Counted from the stretch's first letter, positions 25,633-35,509 are shown. The stretch: DNA of 64,000 bases from Escherichia coli (GCF_036503815.1 NZ_AP027764.1:2108001-2172000); one strand, 5' to 3'. A program made the numbers and translations. The notes: generated from the letters alone by a model not told the origin.

Positions 25633-26619
25633 ATGCCACTGCATAATTTAACCCGTTTTCCACGGCTGGAATTTATCGGCGCGCCAACGCCGCTCGAATA
25701 TCTGCCACGCTTTTCTGATTATCTTGGACGGGAAATTTTCATCAAACGGGATGACGTCACCCCCATGGCAATGGGCGGCAATAAATTACGTAAGCTGGAA
25801 TTTCTTGCGGCAGATGCTCTGCGCGAAGGTGCCGATACGCTGATTACTGCCGGGGCGATCCAGTCTAACCATGTGCGCCAGACTGCCGCAGTCGCTGCGA
25901 AACTCGGTCTGCACTGCGTGGCGCTGCTGGAAAATCCTATTGGCACAACCGCAGAAAACTATTTAACCAACGGCAATCGTTTGTTGCTGGATCTGTTCAA
26001 TACCCAGATTGAAATGTGCGACGCACTGACCGATCCCAATGCCCAACTGGAAGAGCTGGCGACGCGAGTCGAAGCACAAGGCTTTCGCCCGTATGTCATT
26101 CCGGTTGGCGGTTCTAATGCTTTGGGGGCGCTGGGTTATGTGGAGAGTGCGCTGGAAATCGCGCAACAGTGTGAAGGGGCGGTTAATATTTCGTCGGTGG
26201 TGGTCGCGTCGGGCAGTGCCGGAACTCACGCCGGACTGGCTGTTGGGCTGGAACACCTGATGCCTGAAAGCGAACTGATTGGCGTGACCGTGTCGCGTTC
26301 CGTTGCCGATCAATTGCCGAAAGTGGTTAACCTCCAACAGGCGATTGCGAAAGAACTGGAGCTGACCGCATCAGCGGAAATTTTACTCTGGGATGACTAT
26401 TTTGCACCTGGCTACGGCGTGCCGAACGACGAAGGCATGGAAGCAGTGAAATTGCTGGCGCGGCTGGAAGGCATTCTGCTTGATCCTGTGTATACCGGAA
26501 AAGCGATGGCGGGGCTGATTGACGGTATCAGTCAGAAACGCTTCAAAGATGAAGGGCCGATTCTGTTTATTCATACCGGCGGCGCGCCTGCGCTGTTCGC
26601 CTATCATCCCCACGTTTAG
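25633..26619 (+). CDS. dcyD: DcyD, D-cysteine desulfhydrase
   Basis: The protein has 328 residues from the ATG at 25633 (preceded by CGGAGG). It is a PLP enzyme of the ACC deaminase/tryptophan synthase beta fold, with the Schiff-base lysine K51 in GGNKLRKLE. The phosphate-binding GSAGTHAGL loop lies near residues 194-202. It converts D-cysteine to pyruvate, sulfide and ammonia. Its place between the binding protein and the permease/ATPase of the cystine importer suggests combined import and detoxification of D-cysteine and use as sulfur source. Confidence 0.97.
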   Translation: MPLHNLTRFPRLEFIGAPTPLEYLPRFSDYLGREIFIKRDDVTPMAMGGNKLRKLEFLAADALREGADTLITAGAIQSNHVRQTAAVAAKLGLHCVALLENPIGTTAENYLTNGNRLLLDLFNTQIEMCDALTDPNAQLEELATRVEAQGFRPYVIPVGGSNALGALGYVESALEIAQQCEGAVNISSVVVASGSAGTHAGLAVGLEHLMPESELIGVTVSRSVADQLPKVVNLQQAIAKELELTASAEILLWDDYFAPGYGVPNDEGMEAVKLLARLEGILLDPVYTGKAMAGLIDGISQKRFKDEGPILFIHTGGAPALFAYHPHV

Positions 26620-26633
26620 CTCCGGAAACGCTC

Positions 26634-27302
26634 ATGCAAGAAAGTATACAACTGGTTATTGATTCCTTGCCGTTCCTGCTGAAAGGGGCTGGGTATACGC
26701 TGCAACTCAGTATCGGCGGCATGTTTTTTGGCTTACTGCTAGGGTTTATTCTCGCGCTGATGCGCCTTTCGCCAATCTGGCCCGTGCGCTGGCTGGCGCG
26801 TTTTTATATCTCTATTTTTCGTGGTACGCCACTCATCGCACAACTGTTTATGATCTATTACGGCTTGCCGCAGTTTGGCATCGAACTAGATCCCATTCCG
26901 TCAGCAATGATTGGTCTGTCGCTAAACACTGCCGCCTATGCTGCCGAAACGCTGCGCGCCGCCATTTCTTCTATTGATAAAGGTCAGTGGGAAGCTGCTG
27001 CCAGTATTGGTATGACGCCGTGGCAGACCATGCGTCGCGCGATTTTGCCACAGGCGGCGCGAGTGGCGTTGCCGCCGCTGTCGAACAGCTTTATCAGCCT
27101 GGTAAAAGATACGTCGCTGGCCGCGACAATCCAGGTGCCGGAGCTGTTCCGTCAGGCGCAGTTGATTACCTCGCGTACGCTGGAGGTGTTCACCATGTAT
27201 CTGGCGGCTTCGCTCATCTACTGGATCATGGCGACAGTGTTATCGACGTTGCAGAACCATTTTGAGAATCAACTTAATCGCCAGGAGAGAGAACCAAAAT
27301 GA
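26634..27302 (+). CDS. tcyL: TcyL (YecS), cystine ABC transporter permease
   Basis: The 222-residue protein has about five membrane segments and the HisMQ-type permease EAA loop (EAAASIGMTPWQTMRRAILPQA, near residues 119-140) that docks on the ATPase. It works with TcyJ and TcyN. Its stop overlaps the tcyN start by 4 bp. Confidence 0.96.
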   Translation: MQESIQLVIDSLPFLLKGAGYTLQLSIGGMFFGLLLGFILALMRLSPIWPVRWLARFYISIFRGTPLIAQLFMIYYGLPQFGIELDPIPSAMIGLSLNTAAYAAETLRAAISSIDKGQWEAAASIGMTPWQTMRRAILPQAARVALPPLSNSFISLVKDTSLAATIQVPELFRQAQLITSRTLEVFTMYLAASLIYWIMATVLSTLQNHFENQLNRQEREPK

Positions 27303-28051
27303 GTGCCATTGAAGTTAAGAACCTGGTGAAAAAATTCCACGGTCAGACGGTGCTGCACGGTATCGACCTTGAGGTGAAGCCTGGCGAAGTAGTGGCAATT
27401 ATCGGTCCGAGTGGTTCCGGCAAAACCACGTTGCTACGCAGCATAAATCTGCTGGAACAACCGGAAGCGGGAACCATTACCGTTGGCGATATCACCATTG
27501 ATACTGCACGTTCATTAAGTCAGCAAAAATCGCTGATTCGCCAGTTGCGTCAGCACGTCGGGTTTGTCTTCCAGAACTTTAATTTGTTTCCGCATCGTAC
27601 GGTGCTGGAAAACATTATTGAAGGGCCGGTGATCGTCAAAGGCGAACCGAAAGAAGAGGCCACGGCGCGCGCTCGCGAGCTGTTGGCGAAAGTTGGGCTG
27701 GCAGGTAAAGAAACCAGCTATCCACGTCGTTTGTCTGGCGGTCAACAGCAGCGTGTCGCGATTGCGCGAGCGCTGGCTATGCGTCCTGAGGTGATTTTGT
27801 TTGACGAGCCAACGTCGGCGCTGGATCCAGAGCTGGTGGGCGAAGTCCTGAACACCATCCGTCAGCTGGCGCAGGAAAAGCGCACGATGGTGATTGTGAC
27901 GCACGAAATGAGCTTTGCCCGGGATGTTGCGGACCGGGCGATCTTTATGGACCAGGGGCGGATAGTCGAGCAGGGGGCCGCAAAAGCGTTATTTGCCGAT
28001 CCTCAGCTGCCTCGCACCCGCCAGTTCCTCGAGAAGTTTCTGCTGCAATAA
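27299..28051 (+). CDS. tcyN: TcyN (YecC), cystine ABC transporter ATPase
   Basis: The 250-residue ABC ATPase has Walker A GPSGSGKT (36-43), signature LSGGQQQRVAIARAL (about 142-156), Walker B VILFDEPTSAL (about 163-173) and the switch His in IVTHEMS. It energises uptake of cystine through TcyL. It is the last gene of the cystine group, followed by a GC-rich hairpin. Confidence 0.97.
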   Translation: MSAIEVKNLVKKFHGQTVLHGIDLEVKPGEVVAIIGPSGSGKTTLLRSINLLEQPEAGTITVGDITIDTARSLSQQKSLIRQLRQHVGFVFQNFNLFPHRTVLENIIEGPVIVKGEPKEEATARARELLAKVGLAGKETSYPRRLSGGQQQRVAIARALAMRPEVILFDEPTSALDPELVGEVLNTIRQLAQEKRTMVIVTHEMSFARDVADRAIFMDQGRIVEQGAAKALFADPQLPRTRQFLEKFLLQ

Positions 28052-28064
28052 TAAGAAAAAATCA

Positions 28065-28089
28065 GCCCCGACGATTTACCAGTCGGGGC
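28065..28089 (+). terminator. Hairpin downstream of tcyN
   Basis: The perfect 8-bp stem GCCCCGAC / GTCGGGGC with a 9-nt loop lies just after tcyN. There is no T-tract after it, so it may be a weak terminator or an mRNA stabiliser. Confidence 0.5.
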
Positions 28090-28280
28090 GGGACGCCACT
28101 TCAAACGTGATAAAACTGCTTAACAAATCAGCATAACTCATTAATAACATAAGAGAATGCGATGGCTTGCAAAAGTAATTCATTGTCTGAATAATATAAA
28201 TTATATATAAATCTTATTTATGTGATAGTTTAAATTATCATTATAAATGATACTCACTCTCAGGGGCGTTGCGGTTTACT

Positions 28281-29003
28281 ATGCAGGATACGGATTTTTT
28301 CAGCTGGCGTCGCACGATGCTGTTGCGTTTTCAGAGGATGGAGGCCGCAGAAGAGGTCTACCATGAAATAGAGCTTCAGGCTCAGCAGCTGGAGTACGAT
28401 TACTATTCGTTATGTGTTCGCCACCCGGTACCATTCACGCGACCTAAAGTAGCTTTCTACACCAATTACCCTGAGTCGTGGGTGAGTTATTATCAGGCAA
28501 AAAACTTTCTCGCAATTGATCCTGTGCTGAACCCTGAAAACTTTAGTCAGGGCCATTTAATGTGGAATGATGACTTATTCAGCGAAGCACAGCCATTATG
28601 GGAAGCCGCGCGCGCACATGGTTTACGCCGCGGTGTCACTCAGTATTTAATGCTGCCAAATCGGGCGCTGGGCTTTTTGTCCTTTTCCCGTTGCAGCACG
28701 CGCGAAATACCCATTCTTAGTGATGAACTGCAATTAAAAATGCAGTTACTGGTGCGCGAAAGTCTGATGGCTCTGATGCGTTTAAATGATGAAATAGTGA
28801 TGACGCCAGAGATGAATTTCAGCAAGCGCGAAAAAGAAATTCTGAAATGGACGGCGGAAGGGAAGACATCAGCAGAGATAGCGATGATTTTGTCAATCTC
28901 TGAGAATACGGTCAATTTCCATCAGAAAAACATGCAGAAAAAAATCAATGCACCGAATAAGACCCAGGTGGCCTGTTACGCGGCCGCTACTGGCTTAATT
29001 TGA
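28281..29003 (+). CDS. sdiA: SdiA, LuxR-type acyl-homoserine-lactone receptor
   Basis: The protein has 240 residues from the ATG at 28281. The N-terminal autoinducer-binding domain (about residues 1-170) holds the family tryptophans and aspartate of the pocket (YYQAKNFLAIDPV). The C-terminal LuxR helix-turn-helix is at about 175-235 (FSKREKEILKWTAEGKTSAEIA, then NTVNFHQKNMQKKI). E. coli has no LuxI partner, so it listens to signals of other bacteria. SdiA activates ftsQAZ and uvrY, the latter only 0.7 kb downstream. The upstream 230 bp are very AT-rich. Confidence 0.97.
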   Translation: MQDTDFFSWRRTMLLRFQRMEAAEEVYHEIELQAQQLEYDYYSLCVRHPVPFTRPKVAFYTNYPESWVSYYQAKNFLAIDPVLNPENFSQGHLMWNDDLFSEAQPLWEAARAHGLRRGVTQYLMLPNRALGFLSFSRCSTREIPILSDELQLKMQLLVRESLMALMRLNDEIVMTPEMNFSKREKEILKWTAEGKTSAEIAMILSISENTVNFHQKNMQKKINAPNKTQVACYAAATGLI

Positions 29004-29031
29004 TCGCTTTTCTTTCTGCGTGCCAGATGCA

Positions 29032-29066
29032 AAAACCGGCTGAAAGGCATGCTCTCAGCCGGTTTT
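29032..29066. terminator. Bidirectional terminator between sdiA and yecF
   Basis: The 12-bp stem AAAACCGGCTGA / TCAGCCGGTTTT gives a T-run on both strands and sits between two convergent stop codons. It is a textbook bidirectional terminator. Confidence 0.92.
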
Positions 29067-29069
29067 ATA

Positions 29070-29294
29070 TTACTGACGGTAGGCTTGTTTAATTTGCTTA
29101 ACCGTTTTGGAAAATACTGCAGCCTGGGTTTCGTCTTCGATCAGCGCAAGCTGTTTTTCCATCTTTAACATCACGCGGCCCGCGTCAGCTTGTCCCATCG
29201 CCTGCAGCATCAGCGTCAGCATCGCTTTCAGGCAGGAGACTTCATTTGCCAGTTCTTGATTATTCTCGGCAGTAGAAAAATCAGGCGTACTCAT
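29070..29294 (-). CDS. yecF: YecF, small DUF2594 protein
   Basis: This 74-residue acidic helical protein, [19 protein letters not shown]..., has heptad-like spacing of hydrophobic residues that could form a short coiled coil. No enzymatic motif, signal or membrane segment is present. It is a single gene convergent with sdiA. The function is not known to me. Confidence 0.9.
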
Positions 29295-29752
29295 TTATTT
29301 TCCTCGTCATGTTGCAATGAAAATTTGCGGTGAAAAATGTTAAGGCGGCGGAGTATACCATAAGCTTTGCTAAAAATAGCAGTGGTTGTTTTTTGAGCGC
29401 GCCGTCAACGGTGCTATTAAATGCGTTAATATAATGACCAATAAATATTTTTATCATGAATGTTTTTTGCCCGTATTGTTCGGGTTAATTAATGTTACAT
29501 ATTTAGCGGGCTGATTTTCATTTTTGCTGAATAAAGGTAATTTTTGTCACATTTCGTCGCAGGGCTTACTGTGAAACGATCCGGTAAGCCGTTGGTGACG
29601 GGCGTGACCATAACTGTGGACAATCGAATTGACTAAAACGAGAGAAAAATCGAATACCCACCATTTTTAACGTTTCAAAGTTGCAATAAAAACCGCTAAT
29701 ATACGAATGACTAACTATCAGTAGCGTTATCCCTATTTCTGGAGATATTCCT
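29295..29752. other. yecF-uvrY intergenic region
   Basis: The 458 bp between divergent yecF and uvrY are AT-rich, with no ORF that looks real. Promoters of yecF and uvrY must lie here, and SdiA, which activates uvrY in published work, would act in this stretch. I could not place a box with confidence. The minus-strand open frame reaching into the spacer from uvrY is an antisense shadow. Confidence 0.6.
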
Positions 29753-30409
29753 TTGATCAACGTTCTACTTGTTGATGACCACGAACTGGTGCGCGCAGGG
29801 ATACGACGCATTCTGGAAGATATAAAGGGTATAAAAGTCGTCGGTGAGGCATCGTGCGGTGAAGACGCCGTTAAGTGGTGCCGGGCAAATGCCGTTGACG
29901 TGGTGCTAATGGACATGAGTATGCCGGGCATTGGCGGTCTTGAGGCGACGCGTAAAATCGCGCGTTCCACAGCTGATGTAAAAATCATCATGCTTACGGT
30001 CCATACAGAAAACCCTTTACCAGCGAAAGTCATGCAGGCCGGTGCTGCGGGCTACCTCAGCAAAGGCGCGGCTCCGCAGGAAGTCGTGAGTGCGATTCGT
30101 TCTGTCTATTCAGGGCAGCGTTACATTGCTTCTGACATCGCTCAACAAATGGCGTTAAGCCAGATCGAACCAGAAAAAACAGAAAGCCCATTTGCCAGTT
30201 TGTCTGAACGTGAATTGCAGATTATGCTGATGATCACCAAGGGCCAGAAGGTCAATGAGATCTCAGAACAGCTCAATCTCAGTCCGAAAACGGTGAACAG
30301 CTACCGCTATCGTATGTTCAGTAAACTAAACATTCATGGCGATGTTGAGCTGACTCACCTGGCAATTCGCCATGGTCTGTGTAATGCGGAGACATTATCA
30401 AGTCAGTGA
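29753..30409 (+). CDS. uvrY: UvrY, response regulator of the BarA/UvrY system
   Basis: The protein has 218 residues and starts at TTG (29753) with a GGAGATATTCC leader; this rare start yields the invariant [16 protein letters not shown]. The receiver domain has D8, D9 and the phospho-acceptor D54 ([10 protein letters not shown]), followed by Thr and Lys switch residues. The C-terminal LuxR/FixJ helix-turn-helix is at about 143-205. Phosphorylated by BarA, it turns on csrB and csrC, whose RNAs sequester CsrA; CsrA in turn protects the flhDC mRNA found later in this window. It overlaps uvrC by 4 bp. Confidence 0.97.
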
Positions 30410-32238
30410 GTGATCAGTTTGACGCAAAAGCGTTTTTAAAAACCGTAACCAGCCAGCCAGGCGTTTATCGCATGTACGATGCTGGTGGTACGGTTATCTA
30501 TGTCGGCAAAGCGAAAGACCTGAAAAAACGGCTTTCCAGCTATTTCCGTAGCAACCTCGCTTCGCGCAAAACCGAAGCGCTGGTCGCCCAGATCCAGCAA
30601 ATTGATGTAACGGTTACTCATACAGAAACCGAAGCGCTGTTGCTGGAACACAACTACATCAAACTCTATCAGCCGCGTTACAACGTTTTGCTACGCGATG
30701 ATAAATCTTATCCTTTTATCTTCCTGAGTGGCGATACCCACCCGCGTCTGGCGATGCATCGTGGTGCGAAGCATGCCAAAGGTGAATATTTCGGCCCGTT
30801 CCCGAATGGCTATGCCGTACGTGAAACACTGGCGTTACTGCAAAAGATATTCCCCATTCGCCAGTGCGAAAATAGTGTTTATCGCAATCGCTCGCGTCCG
30901 TGTCTGCAATATCAGATAGGGCGCTGTCTGGGACCGTGCGTTGAAGGACTGGTGAGTGAAGAAGAATACGCTCAGCAGGTCGAGTATGTGCGCCTGTTTT
31001 TGTCTGGCAAAGATGATCAGGTGCTTACGCAACTCATTAGCCGTATGGAAACTGCCAGCCAGAATCTGGAGTTTGAAGAAGCGGCACGTATTCGCGACCA
31101 AATTCAGGCGGTGCGACGCGTCACCGAAAAACAGTTTGTGTCCAATACCGGCGACGACCTTGACGTTATTGGTGTGGCGTTCGATGCGGGCATGGCTTGT
31201 GTCCACGTATTGTTCATTCGTCAGGGTAAAGTGCTCGGCAGCCGCAGCTATTTCCCGAAAGTGCCGGGCGGTACGGAACTGAGCGAGGTGGTGGAAACCT
31301 TCGTAGGTCAGTTCTATTTACAAGGCAGCCAGATGCGCACCTTACCGGGTGAGATCCTGCTCGATTTTAATCTTAGCGATAAAACGCTGCTCGCCGATTC
31401 CCTTTCAGAACTGGCGGGACGCAAGATTAATGTTCAAACCAAACCTCGCGGCGATCGGGCGCGTTATCTGAAACTCGCGCGCACCAATGCGGCGACGGCC
31501 TTAACCAGCAAACTCTCGCAGCAATCTACCGTTCACCAGCGACTGACCGCGCTTGCCAGCGTGTTGAAATTGCCGGAAGTGAAGCGGATGGAGTGCTTTG
31601 ACATCAGCCATACCATGGGTGAACAAACCGTCGCCTCCTGTGTGGTATTTGATGCTAACGGCCCGCTGCGTGCGGAGTATCGGCGCTATAACATTACTGG
31701 CATTACGCCGGGCGATGATTATGCGGCGATGAATCAGGTGCTGCGTCGGCGTTATGGTAAAGCCATCGACGACAGTAAGATCCCGGATGTGATCCTTATC
31801 GACGGCGGCAAAGGCCAGCTTGCACAGGCGAAAAATGTCTTCGCCGAACTGGATGTCTCATGGGATAAAAATCATCCGCTGCTACTTGGTGTTGCCAAAG
31901 GAGCAGATAGGAAGGCTGGGTTGGAAACGCTGTTCTTTGAGCCGGAAGGTGAGGGATTCAGTTTGCCGCCAGATTCTCCCGCGCTGCATGTTATCCAACA
32001 TATTCGCGACGAATCACACGATCACGCGATTGGCGGGCACCGCAAAAAACGGGCGAAGGTCAAAAATACCAGTTCCCTGGAAACCATTGAAGGCGTCGGG
32101 CCAAAACGTCGGCAAATGTTGTTGAAATATATGGGCGGTTTGCAAGGTTTACGTAACGCCAGCGTCGAGGAAATTGCAAAAGTACCGGGTATTTCGCAAG
32201 GTCTGGCAGAAAAGATCTTCTGGTCGTTGAAACATTGA
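30406..32238 (+). CDS. uvrC: UvrC, excinuclease ABC subunit C
   Basis: The protein has 610 residues and starts at GTG (30406), overlapping the uvrY stop as GTGA. The order of domains is: GIY-YIG nuclease (about 15-95; [10 protein letters not shown] and [12 protein letters not shown]), a Cys-rich segment, the UVR domain that binds UvrB (about 205-240), an RNase H-like C-terminal nuclease ([23 protein letters not shown]) and two helix-hairpin-helix motifs near the end ([24 protein letters not shown]). It makes the 3' and 5' incisions in nucleotide excision repair. It is intact. Confidence 0.98.
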
Positions 32239-32294
32239 TGTCTCTGTAGCAACATAGGGGTAATCTTACTGACAACAGATAGTTACCCGTCATT

Positions 32295-32843
32295 ATGCAA
32301 TTTAATATTCCTACGTTGCTTACACTGTTCCGTGTCATCCTTATCCCATTCTTTGTATTGGTCTTTTATCTACCTGTCACCTGGTCGCCGTTTGCCGCCG
32401 CGCTCATTTTCTGCGTCGCGGCGGTGACTGACTGGTTCGATGGTTTTCTGGCACGCCGCTGGAACCAGAGTACCCGGTTTGGTGCTTTCCTTGACCCTGT
32501 AGCAGATAAAGTTCTCGTGGCTATCGCCATGGTGCTGGTAACCGAGCATTATCACAGCTGGTGGGTGACATTACCGGCGGCAACGATGATCGCCCGTGAA
32601 ATTATTATTTCTGCGCTACGCGAATGGATGGCAGAGTTGGGTAAACGCAGTAGCGTGGCTGTCTCCTGGATTGGGAAAGTGAAAACCACTGCCCAGATGG
32701 TAGCGCTGGCCTGGCTGCTGTGGCGTCCGAACATTTGGGTTGAGTACGCCGGTATTGCACTTTTCTTTGTGGCTGCGGTACTGACTCTGTGGTCAATGTT
32801 GCAATATTTGAGCGCTGCGCGTGCAGATTTGCTTGATCAGTGA
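32295..32843 (+). CDS. pgsA: PgsA, phosphatidylglycerophosphate synthase
   Basis: The 182-residue membrane protein has about five helices. The CDP-alcohol phosphotransferase motif D-G-x2-A-R-x8-G-x3-D-x3-D is complete: D49, G50, A53, R54, G63, D67, D71. It joins CDP-diacylglycerol and glycerol-3-phosphate to make the precursor of phosphatidylglycerol and cardiolipin. It follows uvrC by 56 bp, as in other enterobacteria. Confidence 0.98.
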
Positions 32844-32893
32844 TCGTTTCGGCGCAATTTTCAGCAAACGATCAAAAGTGGTGAAAAATATCG

Positions 32894-32921
32894 TTGACTC
32901 ATCGCGCCAGGTAAGTAGAAT
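32894..32921 (+). promoter_or_regulatory. Promoter of the glyW-cysT-leuZ tRNA operon
   Basis: -35 TTGACT at 32894-32899, a 16-bp spacer, and -10 TAGAAT at 32916-32921, followed by a GC-containing discriminator. Transcription would start about 65 bp before glyW. Confidence 0.75.
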
Positions 32922-32994
32922 GCAACGCATCGAACGGCGGCACTGATTGCCAGACGATAATAAAATCAAGTGATTAACTGATTGCTTGATGAAT

Positions 32995-33070
<76 letters not shown>

Positions 33071-33123
33071 GTTTAAAAGACATCGGCTTCAGCGGATGTC
33101 CGGCTGAAAGGCCTGAAGAATTT

Positions 33124-33197
33124 GGCGCGTTAACAAAGCGGTTATGTAGCGGATTGCAAATCCGTCTAGTCCGGTTCGACTCCGGAACGCGCCTCCA
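33124..33197 (+). tRNA. cysT: tRNA-Cys (GCA)
   Basis: The 74-nt tRNA has acceptor stem GGCGCGT / ACGCGCC, anticodon loop GATTGCAAATC (GCA), T-loop GGTTCGACTCC and an encoded TCCA end. It is the only cysteine tRNA that E. coli normally carries, so this gene is expected to be essential. Confidence 0.98.
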
Positions 33198-33209
33198 CTT
33201 TCTTCCCGA

Positions 33210-33296
33210 GCCCGGATGGTGGAATCGGTAGACACAAGGGATTTAAAATCCCTCGGCGTTCGCGCTGTGCGGGTTCAAGTCCCGCTCCGGGTACCA
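33210..33296 (+). tRNA. leuZ: tRNA-Leu (TAA)
   Basis: The 87-nt class II tRNA has a long variable arm (CTCGGCGTTCGCGCTGTG), acceptor GCCCGGA / TCCGGGT, anticodon TAA within GGATTTAAAATCC, and an encoded ACCA end. leuZ is a known integration target for genomic islands in enterobacteria; here it is unoccupied. Confidence 0.98.
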
Positions 33297-33339
33297 TGGG
33301 AAAGATAAGAATAAAATCAAAGCAATAAGCAGTGTCGTG

Positions 33340-33364
33340 AAACCACCTTCGGGTGGTTTTTTTG
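33340..33364 (+). terminator. Terminator of the tRNA operon
   Basis: The stem AAACCACC / GGTGGTTT closes a TTCG tetraloop and is followed by seven T residues, 44 bp after leuZ. Confidence 0.92.
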
Positions 33365-33491
33365 TACCTGCAACTTGTCGTTACACCCTCCTTAATTTTT
33401 AATCACCGGCAAAGCCACTCAAAAAGTATCTCTGATACGGACCGACATGTAAGATAGGTGTTGGCGAGTTGAGATCCACAAGGAAAAGCGT

Positions 33492-34157
33492 ATGAAAACG
33501 GGACCGTTAAACGAAAGTGAGTTGGAATGGCTGGACGATATTCTGACCAAATACAACACTGACCACGCCATTCTTGATGTGGCGGAGCTGGACGGTTTAT
33601 TGACGGCGGTGTTGAGTTCTCCGCAAGAGATTGAACCGGCACAGTGGCTGGTTGCCGTATGGGGTGGGGCTGACTATGTGCCACGCTGGGCGTCAGAGAA
33701 AGAGATGACGCGCTTTATGAACCTGGCTTTTCAGCATATGGCCGATACCGCAGAGCGTCTGAACGAATTCCCGGAGCAGTTTGAGCCGTTATTCGGCTTG
33801 CGAGAAGTCGATGGCAGCGAGCTGACGATTGTTGAGGAGTGGTGCTTTGGCTATATGCGGGGCGTGGCACTTTCTGACTGGTCAACGTTGCCCGATTCGT
33901 TAAAACCGGCGCTGGAGGCGATTGCGCTGCACGGTACTGAGGAAAACTTCGAGCGGGTAGAGAAGATGTCGCCAGAAGCGTTTGAAGAGAGCGTAGATGC
34001 CATTCGACTGGCGGCGCTTGATTTACATGCATACTGGATGGCGCATCCGCAGGAAAAAGCTGTTCAGCAACCGATCAAAGCAGAAGAGAAACCGGGTCGT
34101 AACGATCCTTGTCCGTGCGGCAGTGGTAAGAAATTTAAGCAGTGCTGCCTGCATTAA
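33492..34157 (+). CDS. yecA: YecA, UPF0149 protein with a C-terminal SEC-C zinc motif
   Basis: The protein has 221 residues. The main part (about 1-190) is the helical UPF0149/YgfB-like domain. The last 20 residues form a SEC-C motif, GRNDPCPCGSGKKFKQCC, the metal-binding tail also found in SecA. In E. coli YecA has been reported to bind ribosomes and iron or zinc through this tail. Its exact role is not settled. It lies just after the tRNA terminator. Confidence 0.94.
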   Translation: MKTGPLNESELEWLDDILTKYNTDHAILDVAELDGLLTAVLSSPQEIEPAQWLVAVWGGADYVPRWASEKEMTRFMNLAFQHMADTAERLNEFPEQFEPLFGLREVDGSELTIVEEWCFGYMRGVALSDWSTLPDSLKPALEAIALHGTEENFERVEKMSPEAFEESVDAIRLAALDLHAYWMAHPQEKAVQQPIKAEEKPGRNDPCPCGSGKKFKQCCLH

Positions 34158-34165
34158 GAGGTCAA

Positions 34166-34197
34166 ATTGGGTGTCAGCGTTAATTCTGGCACCCAAT
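34166..34197. terminator. Hairpin between convergent yecA and tyrP
   Basis: The 12-bp stem ATTGGGTGTCAG / CTGGCACCCAAT (one G-U pair) lies 8 bp after the yecA stop and 10 bp before the tyrP stop. There is no long T-run on the plus strand; it probably serves both genes. Confidence 0.65.
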
Positions 34198-34206
34198 AAG
34201 ATCTAA

Positions 34207-35418
34207 TCATCCCACTTCTGGTAACAAGCCTGCCGCAATCAAAAATTGCACGCCAATCACAGCAATACCACAGAGAAACACCACCACCAGCGCCGGACGA
34301 CCACCTTTCACCCGGTAACCCGCCTGAGGATTGTGCTTTCTGCTTTGCCAGGTCAACAGCGAAGGGATAATCAATGCCAGTACCGCCAGCGCCACACCGG
34401 CGTAACCCAGCGCCATTACAAATCCTCGTGGATAAAACAGTGCAAACGCTAACGGCGGCAGAAAGGTAATTGCACCAGTTTGCAATCGTCCACCAACGGT
34501 ATTTGAACGCTGAAACAAATCTGCCAGATAATCAAATAAACCTAACGCAACGCCGAGGAATGACGTGGCGAGGGCTAAATCAGCAAATAAATGCACCGCC
34601 AGCTCAACATGCGGAGAGGCCACCATTTCGCGTAACGCCTGTAACAGCCCGTTTAATCCGGCATGATTAGCCAGCAATCCCATAAAGGTTGTTGAATCAA
34701 TGCTGCCAAGCGTCGCCAGCTGCCAGAAAATATATGCCACCAGGGGGATCGCACTACCGGTTATAAACACCCAGCGTAGCTTACGAATATTGCCATCCAT
34801 ATAACTGACAATGCTCGGCACGCTACCGTGAAAACCAAACGACGTAAAAATCACTGGGATTGCAGACAGTGCCAACCCCTGTTGCAACGGCAGGGTTAAT
34901 AGATTCACTTTGTGAATATGCGGTAGCAGCAGTACCAGCATTACCACCAGAAAAATAATTTTGGCGCTGAACAGAAAACGGTTAAATAAATCGACCAGCG
35001 AAGTTCCGACACAAACCACGCCACCGGCAACAAAAGTGAACAACAGCACGCCAGCGGTTGCCGACATTGAAATACCTGTCCAGTCGCTGATGCTGGAAGC
35101 CAACAATTCACCAGCACCGCTGATGTATGCCGCAGTCAGAGCATACATTAAGAACATCATACTGAAGCCCGTCAGCCACTGACCGTAGCGTCCCAGATAG
35201 CGTTTTGCCAGCGTGCCCAGACCGGTATCTGCCGGGACATGCTGGTACACCTCCAGTAGTAATAGCGCCGTGTAGCACATCAACGCCCAAAGCCCAATCA
35301 ACAAGATTAACGTGATGCTAAAACCAACACCTGCCGCAGCCAGCGGCATTGCCAGCATGCCTGCGCCAATTGTGGTTCCCGCCACGATAAAAACACTTCC
35401 CAGAGTTCTGTTTTTCAC
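34207..35418 (-). CDS. tyrP: TyrP, tyrosine-specific transport protein
   Basis: The 403-residue protein of the HAAAP family has eleven membrane segments. The start MKNRTLGSVFIVAGTTIGAGMLAMPLA contains the GTTIGAGMLALP-type unwound first helix that binds substrate. It imports tyrosine with the proton gradient. Two TyrR boxes lie directly upstream, consistent with repression by TyrR plus tyrosine and activation with phenylalanine. Confidence 0.97.
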   Translation of the reverse strand: MKNRTLGSVFIVAGTTIGAGMLAMPLAAAGVGFSITLILLIGLWALMCYTALLLLEVYQHVPADTGLGTLAKRYLGRYGQWLTGFSMMFLMYALTAAYISGAGELLASSISDWTGISMSATAGVLLFTFVAGGVVCVGTSLVDLFNRFLFSAKIIFLVVMLVLLLPHIHKVNLLTLPLQQGLALSAIPVIFTSFGFHGSVPSIVSYMDGNIRKLRWVFITGSAIPLVAYIFWQLATLGSIDSTTFMGLLANHAGLNGLLQALREMVASPHVELAVHLFADLALATSFLGVALGLFDYLADLFQRSNTVGGRLQTGAITFLPPLAFALFYPRGFVMALGYAGVALAVLALIIPSLLTWQSRKHNPQAGYRVKGGRPALVVVFLCGIAVIGVQFLIAAGLLPEVG

Positions 35419-35486
35419 GCTTTCTTCTGTCCTGACGATCTTTATGAGTGATATCTGCGGCGCAGGTTAAGGCATAACGGCTGCTT

Positions 35487-35504
35487 CGTCAAACCGGCGT
35501 TACA
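35487..35504 (-). promoter_or_regulatory. Weak TyrR box of tyrP
   Basis: Read on the minus strand, TGTAACGCCGGTTTGACG resembles TGTAAA-N6-TTTACA with a good left half and a poor right half. It is one of the two tandem boxes known for tyrP. Confidence 0.7.
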
Positions 35505-35509
35505 TATGG

